Positions 51,308-60,249 of a stretch of 64,000 nucleotides of DNA are shown here, piece after piece (positions within the stretch are counted from its first letter, which is position 1; each line of letters starts with the position of its first letter). The position numbers were made by a program, and so were the translations under genes. Source of the stretch: an uncultured Bacteroidia bacterium. Lineage in GTDB: Bacteria; Bacteroidota; Bacteroidia; Bacteroidales; F082. Below the pieces are notes generated by a model. It was not told where the DNA came from, did no database searches, and was given only the letters and a program-made list of their open reading frames with translations. Location of the stretch: contig CADBGN010000002.1 in assembly GCA_902794155.1 (NCBI GenBank), positions 37,016 to 101,015 of the forward strand, given 5' to 3'.

Positions 51308-52783
51308 TTATACTTTATTCGGCACTGGCCCATTATTCGCCACCACAATCGGCTCTTGGATTTCCTTCACCACGCTGAGACCGAGTTTCTGGCCTTCTTC
51401 CTTCATAAAGGCATACGCCTCACTGAAGTTATTGCCGATGATGCCATCGAGGATGGCGTCGCGAATGGCATTCTTGATGACACCGACTTCTCGACCCTCG
51501 GGGATGCCAAAGGTTTCCATGATGGCGATGCCGTCGATGGGTGGTTGCCAGTTGCGCAGATGGTCCTTGGCCTCGATTTCCTTCAGTTTCTCCTGAACAA
51601 TCTCGAAGTTGTGGTGATATTTCTTGATCTTCTCTTCGTTCTTCGAGGTGATGTCGGCATGGCAAAGCAACATGAGGTCGTCGATGTCGTCGCCAGCTTC
51701 AAATAGCAACCTTCTTACAGCACTGTCGGTGACAATATCTTCGGCCAACACGATGGGGCGGAGGTGGAGCAGCACCAGTTTCTCCACGTATTTCATCTTT
51801 TCGTTCAAAGGCAGCTTCATGGCAGCGAAAATCTTAGGCACCATCTTGGAACCTTTGAACTCATGGCCGTGGAAGGTCCAGCCTATACCGTCTTCCCAAC
51901 GCTTGGTCTGGGGCTTGGCGATGTCGTGTAGCAAGGCGGCCCAACGTAGCCATAGGTCGTCGCTCTTCTCGGCCACCTGGTCAAGCACTTGTAAGGTATG
52001 TAGGAAGTTGTCCTTGTGTCCTCGGCCTTGCACGATTTCCACACCTTTCAGCTGCGACAATTGCGGGAAGATCAGCTTCAGCAACCCGCTTTCATCCAAT
52101 AGTTTGAAGCCAATGGATGGTTTAGGCGAGAGGATGATCTTGTTCAGTTCTTCTGTGACGCGCTCCATCGAGACGATCTTGATGCGATGGGCGTTGCGTT
52201 TGATGGCCTCGAACGATTCGGGCTCGATGTAGAACTTCAGTTGTGAAGCGAAGCGAACGGCACGCATCATGCGAAGCGGGTCGTCGGAATAGGTAATGTC
52301 AGGGTCCAAAGGGGTCCTCAATAGCAGCTCTTCCATGTCGCTCATGCCGTTGTAGCGGTCGATGAGGGTGCCAAAGTCCTCGGCGTTGAGGCTGATGGCC
52401 ATGGCGTTGATGGTGAAGTCGCGGCGGCTGATGTCGTCTTCCAAAGTGCCATTCTCCACCACGGGTTTACGGCTGTTTCGGTCGTACGACTCTTTCCTTG
52501 CGCCCACAAACTCAACTTCCATGCCGTCAAAACGGATCATGGCCGTGCCAAAGGCACCGTAGTATTTGGCTTCCTTGTGGCCAGGTAGGAGAGAGGCGAC
52601 TTTTTTGGCCAGTGTGATGCCGCTGCCCACAGTGACCACATCAATGTCGTTCGAAGGACGGCGCAACAAGATGTCGCGCACATAGCCGCCGATGACATAG
52701 CTCTTGTAGCCCAACTCCGCACTGGCGTAGGCAATCACCTTAAAGATCTTGCTGCTGATATGTTTTTTGAAGTCGTAGTTCAT
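51308..52783 (-). CDS. CCA tRNA nucleotidyltransferase-like HD-domain protein
   Basis: 491 residues. The N-terminal nucleotidyltransferase head shows the GGYVRDILLRRPSNDIDVV motif with the DxD metal site near residues 30-50, then SRRDFTINAMAI, the classic CCA-adding/poly(A) polymerase family signature. The neck and HD domain follow (WAALLHDIAKPQTKRW, HGHEFKGSKM) near residues 275-300. It repairs or adds the CCA end of tRNAs. Start ATG touches the clpC stop codon (TGATG overlap by one base), so the two may be translated together. Confidence 0.88.
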   Translation of the reverse strand: MNYDFKKHISSKIFKVIAYASAELGYKSYVIGGYVRDILLRRPSNDIDVVTVGSGITLAKKVASLLPGHKEAKYYGAFGTAMIRFDGMEVEFVGARKESYDRNSRKPVVENGTLEDDISRRDFTINAMAISLNAEDFGTLIDRYNGMSDMEELLLRTPLDPDITYSDDPLRMMRAVRFASQLKFYIEPESFEAIKRNAHRIKIVSMERVTEELNKIILSPKPSIGFKLLDESGLLKLIFPQLSQLKGVEIVQGRGHKDNFLHTLQVLDQVAEKSDDLWLRWAALLHDIAKPQTKRWEDGIGWTFHGHEFKGSKMVPKIFAAMKLPLNEKMKYVEKLVLLHLRPIVLAEDIVTDSAVRRLLFEAGDDIDDLMLLCHADITSKNEEKIKKYHHNFEIVQEKLKEIEAKDHLRNWQPPIDGIAIMETFGIPEGREVGVIKNAIRDAILDGIIGNNFSEAYAFMKEEGQKLGLSVVKEIQEPIVVANNGPVPNKV

Positions 52784-55365
52784 CAGACGCGCGCTTCTTC
52801 AAGGACTTTCTTCTCATTCGGGATGATGTTGACGATGGTCTCTTCGCCCTTTTCATCGAGGTCGATGCTGATGGTGTCGCCGATATGGAGGTTGGACGAG
52901 ATGATGGCCTCTGCCAAAACATCTTCCACATACTTCTGGACGGCACGCTTCAACGGGCGGGCGCCATACTGTTCGTCCCAACCCTTCTCGGCGAGGAAGT
53001 CCATGGCTTTCTCGGTGATCTCAATCTTGTAGCCCATTTCCTCAACACGTTTCACTACTTGACGAATCTCAATGCCGATAATCTTCTGGATGTCGTTCTT
53101 GTCTAAGGCGTTGAACATCACCACGTCGTCGACGCGGTTGAGGAACTCAGGCGCGAAAGTGCGCTTCAAGGCATTATCGATGACGCTTTGCGAGTACTCG
53201 TTCTTGCTGTTGAGCTTGGCCTGCGTGCCGAAGCCCACACCTTGGCCGAAGTCCTTCAGCTGGCGCGATCCGATGTTGGAGGTCATGATGATGATGGTGT
53301 TCTTGAAGTCGACCTTGCGACCGAGGCTGTCGGTCAGTTGACCGTCGTCGAGGACTTGGAGCAACAGGTTGAACACATCGGGGTGGGCCTTCTCGATTTC
53401 GTCAAGCAAGACGATGGAGTAGGGCTTGCGACGTACCTTCTCGGTGAGCTGACCGCCTTCTTCATAACCCACATATCCGGGAGGCGCTCCCACGAGGCGC
53501 GACACAGCGAACTTCTCCATGTATTCACTCATGTCGATACGGATGAGGGCGTCTTCGCTGTCGAAGAGGAACTTGGCCAGTACCTTGGCGAGGTAGGTCT
53601 TACCGACACCCGTGGGGCCGAGGAAGATGAACGAGCCGATGGGCTTGTTCGGGTCTTTCAGTCCGGCGCGGTTGCGGCGGATGGCACGGGTCACCTTCTT
53701 GATGGCCTCGTCTTGGCCGATGACGGTGCCTGCCAACTCGGTCTCCATGTGCATCAGGCGGTCGCCTTCGTTCTTGGCGATGCGCTGCACAGGCACGCCG
53801 GTCATCATGGCGACGACCTCGGCAACGTTTTGCTCAGTCACAGGCTGGCGATGCGCCACGGCGTTGTCCTCCCAAGCCTTCTTGGCGTCTTCGAGCTGTG
53901 CCATAAGCTTCACTTCCTCGTTGCGGTACATGCCCGCCTCTTCGAACTTCTGTTCGGCGATGGCGGCTTTCTTGTCCTTTCGCACGGCGTCGAGGCGTTG
54001 CTCCAAATTTGTGATCTCGCTAGGTACGTCAATGTTCTTGATGTGTACGCGCGCACCGGCTTCGTCCAAGGCATCGATGGCCTTGTCGGGAAGGTGACGG
54101 TCGCTGAGGTAACGATCGGTGAGTTTCACGCAGGCTTCGATGGCCTCAGGCGTGTAGGTGACCAAATGATGGTCTTCGTATCTCGGTTTGATGTTGTTCA
54201 ATATCTCGATGGTCTCGGCGGGTGTGGTGGGCTCGACGAGGATCTTCTGAAAGCGGCGCTCCAAGGCACCGTCTTTCTCGATGTATTGTCGGTATTCGTC
54301 AAGCGTAGTGGAACCGATGCACTGCAACTCGCCACGTGCCAAGGCAGGTTTAAACATGTTGCTGGCATCGAGCGAGCCGTTGGCATTACCCGCACCAACT
54401 AATGTGTGGATCTCATCGACGAAGAGGATGATGTCGCGGTTGCTTTCCAACTCGTTGAGTATGGCCTTGATACGTTCCTCAAACTGGCCGCGGTATTTGG
54501 TGCCGGCCACGATGGAGCCGATGTCGAGCATGACGACACGTTTATTAAATAAGGTGCGCGGCACGCGGTGCTGCACGATGCGTATGGCCAGGCCTTCGGC
54601 AATGGCCGACTTGCCCACGCCAGGCTCACCGATGAGGATGGGGTTGTTCTTCTTGCGTCGACTGAGGATTTGGGCGATGCGTTCCAGCTCGCGTTCGCGG
54701 CCCACGATGGGGTCGAGGCGGTTTTCCTCGGCAGCCTTGGTGAGGTCGCGACCGAAGTTGTCGAGCACAGGTGTCTTACTCTTGGCTGCAGGAGTCTTCT
54801 TGGGCTTCTCTTGTTGCGGACGGATCTCGTTCATCAGGTCGTCTTCTTCCTCCTCGTCATCATCATTGAAGATGTTGGAAGCGTAGCCTTGTTGCTCTTC
54901 GGGTGCCGATTCCTGCGGATCGCTGTTTTCGGCCGTGAAGCGCAGTAGTTCCTGCTTGAAGTTATCATAGTTGATGCCTTCAAATTCAAGGTTTTGCGAG
55001 ATGATGTTGTTCTTCTCGTGCAGGATGGCCAGCATGAGGTGTTCGGAGCGGACGATGTCCGAATGGAACTCCTTGGCGATGATATAAGTGAACTTCAGTA
55101 CGCGCTCAGCCTGCTTGGTCAGAGGCAATGCCAGCACTTGGCTGGAGTTGCTGTTGGCAGTGCGCACCGAGGCTTCCAGTTTCTTCGAGAATACTTCGAT
55201 GTTCAGGTTGAGGTTCTCCAAAATCTTGATGGCGCTGCTGCCACCTTCCTTCAACATACCCAGAAAAAGGTGCTCCAACCCGACGTATGCGTTCCCTAGA
55301 CGTTGTGCCTCCTGATGGCTAAGTGACAAAATGGCACGAACGCGGGGAGAGAATTTTGCATCCAT
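52783..55365 (-). CDS. clpC: ATP-dependent Clp protease ATP-binding subunit ClpC
   Basis: 860 residues. Clp-N repeats cover about 1-145 (FSPRVRAILSLSHQEAQRLG is the typical ClpC start). Two AAA+ modules carry Walker A motifs GEPGVGKS near 242 and GPTGVGKT near 577; the second Walker B is VLLDEIEKAH near 645. The UVR-like linker (EQKFEEAGMYRNEEVKLMAQLEDA) is near 470-495. A non-conserved acidic stretch lies at about 150-200. It unfolds substrates for ClpP or acts as a disaggregase. Start chosen at MDAKFSPRVRAI; a minus-strand -7 element is at 55440-55447. Confidence 0.92.
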   Translation of the reverse strand: MDAKFSPRVRAILSLSHQEAQRLGNAYVGLEHLFLGMLKEGGSSAIKILENLNLNIEVFSKKLEASVRTANSNSSQVLALPLTKQAERVLKFTYIIAKEFHSDIVRSEHLMLAILHEKNNIISQNLEFEGINYDNFKQELLRFTAENSDPQESAPEEQQGYASNIFNDDDEEEEDDLMNEIRPQQEKPKKTPAAKSKTPVLDNFGRDLTKAAEENRLDPIVGRERELERIAQILSRRKKNNPILIGEPGVGKSAIAEGLAIRIVQHRVPRTLFNKRVVMLDIGSIVAGTKYRGQFEERIKAILNELESNRDIILFVDEIHTLVGAGNANGSLDASNMFKPALARGELQCIGSTTLDEYRQYIEKDGALERRFQKILVEPTTPAETIEILNNIKPRYEDHHLVTYTPEAIEACVKLTDRYLSDRHLPDKAIDALDEAGARVHIKNIDVPSEITNLEQRLDAVRKDKKAAIAEQKFEEAGMYRNEEVKLMAQLEDAKKAWEDNAVAHRQPVTEQNVAEVVAMMTGVPVQRIAKNEGDRLMHMETELAGTVIGQDEAIKKVTRAIRRNRAGLKDPNKPIGSFIFLGPTGVGKTYLAKVLAKFLFDSEDALIRIDMSEYMEKFAVSRLVGAPPGYVGYEEGGQLTEKVRRKPYSIVLLDEIEKAHPDVFNLLLQVLDDGQLTDSLGRKVDFKNTIIIMTSNIGSRQLKDFGQGVGFGTQAKLNSKNEYSQSVIDNALKRTFAPEFLNRVDDVVMFNALDKNDIQKIIGIEIRQVVKRVEEMGYKIEITEKAMDFLAEKGWDEQYGARPLKRAVQKYVEDVLAEAIISSNLHIGDTISIDLDEKGEETIVNIIPNEKKVLEEARV

Positions 55366-55439
55366 ATATTTATAATTCGTTAATTTTCAATACTTTAATA
55401 TAATACCCTACTTTTCTTCTCTCTGATTTATTCAAAGTG

Positions 55440-55447
55440 CAAAGGTA
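55440..55447 (-). promoter_or_regulatory. -7 promoter element for clpC
   Basis: Minus strand TACCTTTG matches TAnnTTTG and lies about 75 bases upstream of the clpC ATG. It probably drives the clpC/nucleotidyltransferase pair. Confidence 0.55.
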
Positions 55448-55552
55448 CAAACAAAAATCGCGCCGCGCCATATTTTTGAAGAATATAATAAATCTATGTC
55501 CTATTACGTATTGGGAATGTATTAATTCTATTATTGAATAATTGAAAAGAAT

Positions 55553-56095
55553 ATGAGAAACAGATTGTTGATTTTGATTCCTCTCGTCTTATTCATCACT
55601 TTTACTGGTTGTTACAAAGGTAGGATTTCAAAGTTGAAAGGTTGCTCCTTTGAGCCAGAGCAGCTTGTTTCGGAAATCAAGCAGGAGTATGACGCCGATT
55701 CGGTAAGCATAACCTATCGAAGATTCAGGATGGAACCCTATTTGCCCTTGATAAAAGCCCCTGTGGTTGAGATTCTCAACCCACGAATGAAGTCGCTGCA
55801 TTTCAAGACACTGGACAAGACTATGAAGGAACTTGATAAGCTCGATGATGAGATACACTTACGGGATAGCCTTGAAGAAGAGTTGAAGCCGATAGCGGAA
55901 AGAATAGTGAATGGGTGCAACCCAAGGAGATATAACGATCTTATTATAGACATTAGAAAGGTAAATGTATCGGGGGAAAAAACACATCAATTTGTGTTCA
56001 GTTACGAAGATCTTCTTGATGTCAAACAAACAAAGTTCCCTAAATATATAAATAATCAAATAAACTCTGTTCGGTCGGATTTGCAATCCGACTGA
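55553..56095 (+). CDS. Small predicted lipoprotein, unknown function
   Basis: 180 residues. The N-terminus (MRNRLLILIPLVLFITFTGCYKG) has a lipobox FTGC, so it is likely lipid-anchored. No domain was recognised. The middle is Lys/Glu-rich with helical character (FKTLDKTMKELDKLDDEIHLRDSLEEELKPIAERI). The last seven codons (RSDLQSD) lie inside the palindromic repeat array at 56074-56186, whose insertion has supplied the stop codon. So the original C-terminus may have been replaced. It is an isolated gene between clpC and gyrA. Confidence 0.6.
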   Translation: MRNRLLILIPLVLFITFTGCYKGRISKLKGCSFEPEQLVSEIKQEYDADSVSITYRRFRMEPYLPLIKAPVVEILNPRMKSLHFKTLDKTMKELDKLDDEIHLRDSLEEELKPIAERIVNGCNPRRYNDLIIDIRKVNVSGEKTHQFVFSYEDLLDVKQTKFPKYINNQINSVRSDLQSD

Positions 56096-56186
56096 TTGGA
56101 ACCAGCGGATTTGTAATCCGCGCCTTTTTGTCGTTTTCGGATTACAAATCCTGATACTCAATGCCAGCGGATTGCAAATCCGCTGG
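56074..56186. repeat. Cluster of palindromic GGATTTGCAATCC-type repeats
   Basis: Four related palindromic units: GTCGGATTTGCAATCCGAC (56074-56092), GCGGATTTGTAATCCGC (56105-56121), CGGATTACAAATCC (about 56138-56151, inverse of the previous one) and CCAGCGGATT.AATCCGCTGG (56164-56186). They form small hairpins. This is a REP-like array that overlaps the end of the lipoprotein gene and lies just upstream of the gyrA promoter. Confidence 0.75.
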
Positions 56187-56250
56187 AACGATAGCGGAAA
56201 CGGAAGGGAAGTTTTTGCCTCTTTTTTGTCGAACCTATCGGATTATTTCG

Positions 56251-56258
56251 TATCTTTG
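56251..56258 (+). promoter_or_regulatory. -7 promoter element for gyrA
   Basis: TATCTTTG matches TAnnTTTG, 37 bases before the gyrA ATG. The -33 region GTCGAACC has no clear TTTG. Confidence 0.55.
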
Positions 56259-56295
56259 CACCCTTATTTGTAAAAGCGAAAATTAGGACCCGAAA

Positions 56296-58902
56296 ATGGA
56301 CGAAAACAATATCAATAATCCTGAAAATCAGGAAGAAATGCCTGAAGAACTCTCAGGAGAAAAAATTATCAAAGTCAACCTTGAGAACCAGATGAAGTCG
56401 GCTTACATCGACTATTCGATGTCCGTCATCATCTCGCGTGCCTTGCCCGACGTGCGTGACGGCCTCAAGCCCGTGCACCGTCGTGTGCTCTATGGCATGA
56501 AGGAACTGGGTGTCACCTCGCGTAGCGGCTACAAGAAATCGGCCCGTATCGTCGGTGAAGTGCTCGGTAAGTACCACCCGCACGGCGACTCGTCGGTCTA
56601 CGACGCCATGGTGCGTATGGCCCAAAGCTGGTCATTGCGCTATCCTTTGGTCGATGGCCAAGGTAACTTCGGTTCGGTCGACGGCGACAGCCCCGCTGCC
56701 ATGCGTTATACCGAGGCACGCCTTCAGAAGATTGCAGAAGAAATGCTCGACGACCTCGACAAGGACACCGTCGACTTCCAAAATAACTTCGACGACTCGC
56801 TGCAGGAGCCTACTGTGCTTCCTACGCAGATTCCTACCTTGCTGGTGAATGGTACCAACGGCATCGCCGTGGGTATGGCTACCAACATGGCTCCCCATAA
56901 TCTCAGCGAATGCGTCGACGGCATCATTGCCTATATCGATAACCGCGAAATCACCACACAGGAGTTGATGCAATACATCAAGGCTCCTGACTTCCCGACG
57001 GCTGGCGTCATCTACGGCTATGAAGGCGTTCGCGAAGCGTTTGAGACGGGTAGGGGACGCATCGTCCTCCGTGGCGAGACCCACTTCGAGGAACACAACG
57101 GCCATGAGCGCATCATCGCCACCTCGATTCCTTATCAGGTCAACAAGGCCGAAATGATCAAGAAAACAGCCGACCTCGTCAACGAGAAGAAGCTGGAGGG
57201 CTTGGCCGACATCCGCGATGAGTCAGACAGAAAAGGTATCCGTGTGGTGTACGAGCTGAAGCGCGATGCCAACCCTGATGTGGTGCTGAACAAGCTCTAT
57301 ATGATGACCCCGCTACAAAGCTCTTTCAATGTGAACAACGTGGCTTTGGTCAATGGCCGTCCCTATACCTTGAACCTCAAGCAGTTGATTGAGCATTTCG
57401 TAGCCCACCGTCATGAGATTATCTTGCGCCGTACGCGCTTCGAGTTGAAGAAGGCTGAAGACCGCGCCCATATTTTGGAGGGTCTTGCCCGTGCCATCGA
57501 CATCGTCGACGAGATCATCGCCACCATCCGTGCTTGTAAAGGTGGCACACCTGAAGCCAAGCAAGCCATCATGGACAAGTTCGGCTTCGATGACCCGCAA
57601 GCCAGCGCCATCGTGGCCTACCGCCTCGGTCAGTTGGCTGGTCTCGAAATCAAGAAGATTTTGGACGAGTTGGACGAAATCCACGAACGCATCAAGCATT
57701 TCCACGAAATTCTACAAAATGAGGAATTGCAGTTCCAGATTATCAAGGATGAATTGTTGGTCATAAAAGAAAAATATGGCGACGCACGCCGTACCCAAAT
57801 CGTGCCTGCCGCCGGTGAGTTCCGTATGGAAGACATCATCGCCGACGATGCCGTGGTTATCACCATCTCGCACCTTGGTTACATCAAGCGCACCCCGCTG
57901 ACCGAATACCGCGTGCAGAGTCGTGGCGGCAAGGGCTCGAAAGGCTCTGCCACCCGCGACACCGACTTCATCGAACATATCTTCACGGCCACCAACCACA
58001 ACCACTTGCTCTTCTTCACCGAGCAGGGCAAGTGCTACAAGCTTCGTGCCTTTGAGATTCCCGAAGAAGGCAAGAACAGCAAGGGACGCGCCATCCAGAA
58101 CCTGTTGCCGCTCGACAAGGATAACAAGGTGATGGCCTACCTCAACGTGAAGAGTATGAGCGATGAGGATTACCTTGAAAACAACTACATCATCCTTTGC
58201 ACCAAGAAGGGTATCATCAAAAAGACCAATTTGGCTGCCTATAAGAACATTCGTCAAAACGGTATTATCGCAGTCAACATCCGTGAGGACGACCAGCTGT
58301 TGGAGGCTTGCCTCACTAGCGGCAACGACGAGGTGCTGATGGCCGTCCGTTCGGGTAAGGCCGTGCGCTTCAATGAGCAGACCGTCCGCCCGATGGGTCG
58401 TACCGCTACGGGCGTGAAGGCCATTACCTTGGGTTCGCCCGACGACGAAGTCATCGGCATGGTGTGCATCAATGACCCGCAACAGACCGTTTTGGTGGTC
58501 TCAGAAAAGGGCTTTGGCAAGCGTTCCGACATCGAGGACTACCGCATCACCAACCGTGGCGCCAAGGGCGTGAAGACCTTGAACATCACCGACAAGACCG
58601 GCGACCTTATCGCCATCAAGGCTGTGACTGACGACGAAGACCTGATGATTATCAACAAGTCGGGCATTGTCATCCGCATGGCTGTCAGTAAGCTGCGTGT
58701 GATGGGCCGTGCCACACAGGGTGTGAAGCTCATCGACTTGCGTGGCACCGATGAGATTGCTGCTGTCACGAAGACCGAACATGAGGACGAAGAAGAAACC
58801 GAAGCTTCTGAGTCCGTCGAAGGACCGACCCCTGATGGAACCGAGGTCGTTGAGCCTGTCGAAACGCCGACCCCAGAAGGTGAAACCACTTTGGAACAAT
58901 AA
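56296..58902 (+). CDS. gyrA: DNA gyrase subunit A
   Basis: 868 residues. The catalytic Tyr138 lies in [18 protein letters not shown]. The quinolone-resistance region reads [12 protein letters not shown], with Ser99 and Asp103 at the positions of E. coli Ser83 and Asp87, the susceptible-type residues. A GyrA-box-like [10 protein letters not shown] is near 540. The C-terminal pinwheel beta domain fills the rest and ends in a Glu/Thr/Pro-rich acidic tail. It breaks and rejoins DNA for negative supercoiling. Preceded by its own promoter and followed by a TPR gene. Confidence 0.95.
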   Translation: MDENNINNPENQEEMPEELSGEKIIKVNLENQMKSAYIDYSMSVIISRALPDVRDGLKPVHRRVLYGMKELGVTSRSGYKKSARIVGEVLGKYHPHGDSSVYDAMVRMAQSWSLRYPLVDGQGNFGSVDGDSPAAMRYTEARLQKIAEEMLDDLDKDTVDFQNNFDDSLQEPTVLPTQIPTLLVNGTNGIAVGMATNMAPHNLSECVDGIIAYIDNREITTQELMQYIKAPDFPTAGVIYGYEGVREAFETGRGRIVLRGETHFEEHNGHERIIATSIPYQVNKAEMIKKTADLVNEKKLEGLADIRDESDRKGIRVVYELKRDANPDVVLNKLYMMTPLQSSFNVNNVALVNGRPYTLNLKQLIEHFVAHRHEIILRRTRFELKKAEDRAHILEGLARAIDIVDEIIATIRACKGGTPEAKQAIMDKFGFDDPQASAIVAYRLGQLAGLEIKKILDELDEIHERIKHFHEILQNEELQFQIIKDELLVIKEKYGDARRTQIVPAAGEFRMEDIIADDAVVITISHLGYIKRTPLTEYRVQSRGGKGSKGSATRDTDFIEHIFTATNHNHLLFFTEQGKCYKLRAFEIPEEGKNSKGRAIQNLLPLDKDNKVMAYLNVKSMSDEDYLENNYIILCTKKGIIKKTNLAAYKNIRQNGIIAVNIREDDQLLEACLTSGNDEVLMAVRSGKAVRFNEQTVRPMGRTATGVKAITLGSPDDEVIGMVCINDPQQTVLVVSEKGFGKRSDIEDYRITNRGAKGVKTLNITDKTGDLIAIKAVTDDEDLMIINKSGIVIRMAVSKLRVMGRATQGVKLIDLRGTDEIAAVTKTEHEDEEETEASESVEGPTPDGTEVVEPVETPTPEGETTLEQ

Positions 58903-58958
58903 ATGCTATAAAAAAGAATAACCATAACGAAATTGTCAAACTTTAAATAATTGGAAAA

Positions 58959-60131
58959 ATGAAAAAAGTAATGATTTTGCTGGTCATCGCCCTCACTGCC
59001 AATGTGATGATGGCCCAAAAGAAAGACAGAACCGATGCTTTCATGTACAACAAGAATGGCCAATACGAAAAGGCTATGAAAGCCATCGACAAGTGTATCA
59101 ACCACGAACAGTTCCTTGGCATGAAGCCCAACGACCAAGCTCAGGCTTGGCTGTATCGTGCCGCCATCTACCAGAACATTATCCAATCGGGTGACGAGGC
59201 TCTGATTGCCCAAGCTCCCAACGCGTTGGAAGTGGTTTACGAGTCGTTGATGAAGTGCATGGAAAACAAGGACTTCCTTGACGACAACAAGCAGGAGATC
59301 TATTCTCGCGTGATGTCGGTCATGAACAATTACTATACGAAAGCCGCTGACGACTATAACACGGGTAAGTTTGTCGAAGCTGCTCCTTTGTTCAAGAAGG
59401 CATACGACATTGCCAAGTCGATGGGTAGTCAGGATGCCAACGAGATGCTGAACCTTGCCGCCACTTCGGCTTTAAGAGCTCAGGATTACAACACTGCCCT
59501 GACCTATTTCAACGAGGTGAAGAACAATGGTGCCGACGGTGTGGACATCTACAAACATCTTGCGGCCTGCTACAACGGTTTGGGCAATGCCGAACAGGCC
59601 ATGGCTATGATCAATGCTGGCCTTGAGAAAGACCCCAGCGACGCCAGCCTTATCGTCGAGAAAGTCAATGCCTACATGAAGGAAGGCAAGGCTGCTGAAG
59701 CCGTCTCCGACCTCAATAAGCTTCGTGAGCTTGACCCCAACAATGCCCAGTTGCTCTTTGCCTTGGGAACCATCTATGGCGACGAAAACAACAAAGACCT
59801 CTATGACGTTGAAAAGGCCCGCCAATTCTATGAGGATGCACTCAAAGTCAATCCGGATTACTACGATGCCACTTATAACATCGGTGTGCTTTACACAGGT
59901 ATGGCCAACAAGTACATTGAGCAAGCCAACGAAATCACTGGCTTCTCAAAGAAGGAACAGGATCAATACAACGGATTGATTGAGCAAGCCAATGAAATGC
60001 TGCGCACGGGATTGCCTTATCTGAAGAAGGCTTACGAAGCCCAACCTTCAGATGACGTGAAGAACGTATTGAAGTCCATCTATGTGAAGCTGAACATGAT
60101 GGAAGAAGTAAAGGAACTGATGGGCGAGTAA
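58959..60131 (+). CDS. Exported TPR-repeat protein
   Basis: 390 residues. Signal peptide MKKVMILLVIALTANVMMAQ. The rest is made of six or more TPR-like helical pairs (NKNGQYEKAMKAIDKCINHE, NTGKFVEAAPLFKKAYDIAK, DYNTALTYFNEVKNNGADGVDIYKHLAACYNGLG, YDVEKARQFYEDALKVNPDYYDATYNIGVLYTGM). Likely periplasmic and a protein-binding scaffold. It begins 57 bases after gyrA with no clear promoter, so read-through from gyrA is possible. An intrinsic terminator follows. Confidence 0.78.
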   Translation: MKKVMILLVIALTANVMMAQKKDRTDAFMYNKNGQYEKAMKAIDKCINHEQFLGMKPNDQAQAWLYRAAIYQNIIQSGDEALIAQAPNALEVVYESLMKCMENKDFLDDNKQEIYSRVMSVMNNYYTKAADDYNTGKFVEAAPLFKKAYDIAKSMGSQDANEMLNLAATSALRAQDYNTALTYFNEVKNNGADGVDIYKHLAACYNGLGNAEQAMAMINAGLEKDPSDASLIVEKVNAYMKEGKAAEAVSDLNKLRELDPNNAQLLFALGTIYGDENNKDLYDVEKARQFYEDALKVNPDYYDATYNIGVLYTGMANKYIEQANEITGFSKKEQDQYNGLIEQANEMLRTGLPYLKKAYEAQPSDDVKNVLKSIYVKLNMMEEVKELMGE

Positions 60132-60158
60132 TTTCGTCCCGACTTTTAATAACAAAGG

Positions 60159-60186
60159 AGCCCCGGAGTTTTTCGGGGCTTTTTTT
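60159..60186 (+). terminator. Intrinsic terminator after the TPR gene
   Basis: AGCCCCG (60159-60165) and CGGGGCT (60174-60180) form a GC-rich stem followed immediately by seven T residues. This is a classic rho-independent terminator, 28 bases after the stop codon. Confidence 0.9.
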
Positions 60187-60193
60187 GTTTTTG

Positions 60194-60225
60194 TTTGGGA
60201 AACTCAATATAGTTTTCTAATTTTG
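60194..60225 (+). promoter_or_regulatory. -33/-7 promoter for the TerB/SEL1 gene
   Basis: TTTG at 60194-60197 and TAATTTTG at 60218-60225 have consensus spacing and lie just upstream of the ATG at 60250. Confidence 0.6.
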
Positions 60226-60249
60226 CCCTCATAATCAAAAAACAGCACC

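Noticed and set aside
53188-54402. 404-codon plus-strand frame opposite clpC
   Set aside because: clpC is complete on the minus strand with both AAA+ modules; this frame is an antisense shadow.
56074-56186. CRISPR array
   Set aside because: The units are palindromic, of unequal spacing and partly inverted relative to each other; no cas gene lies nearby.
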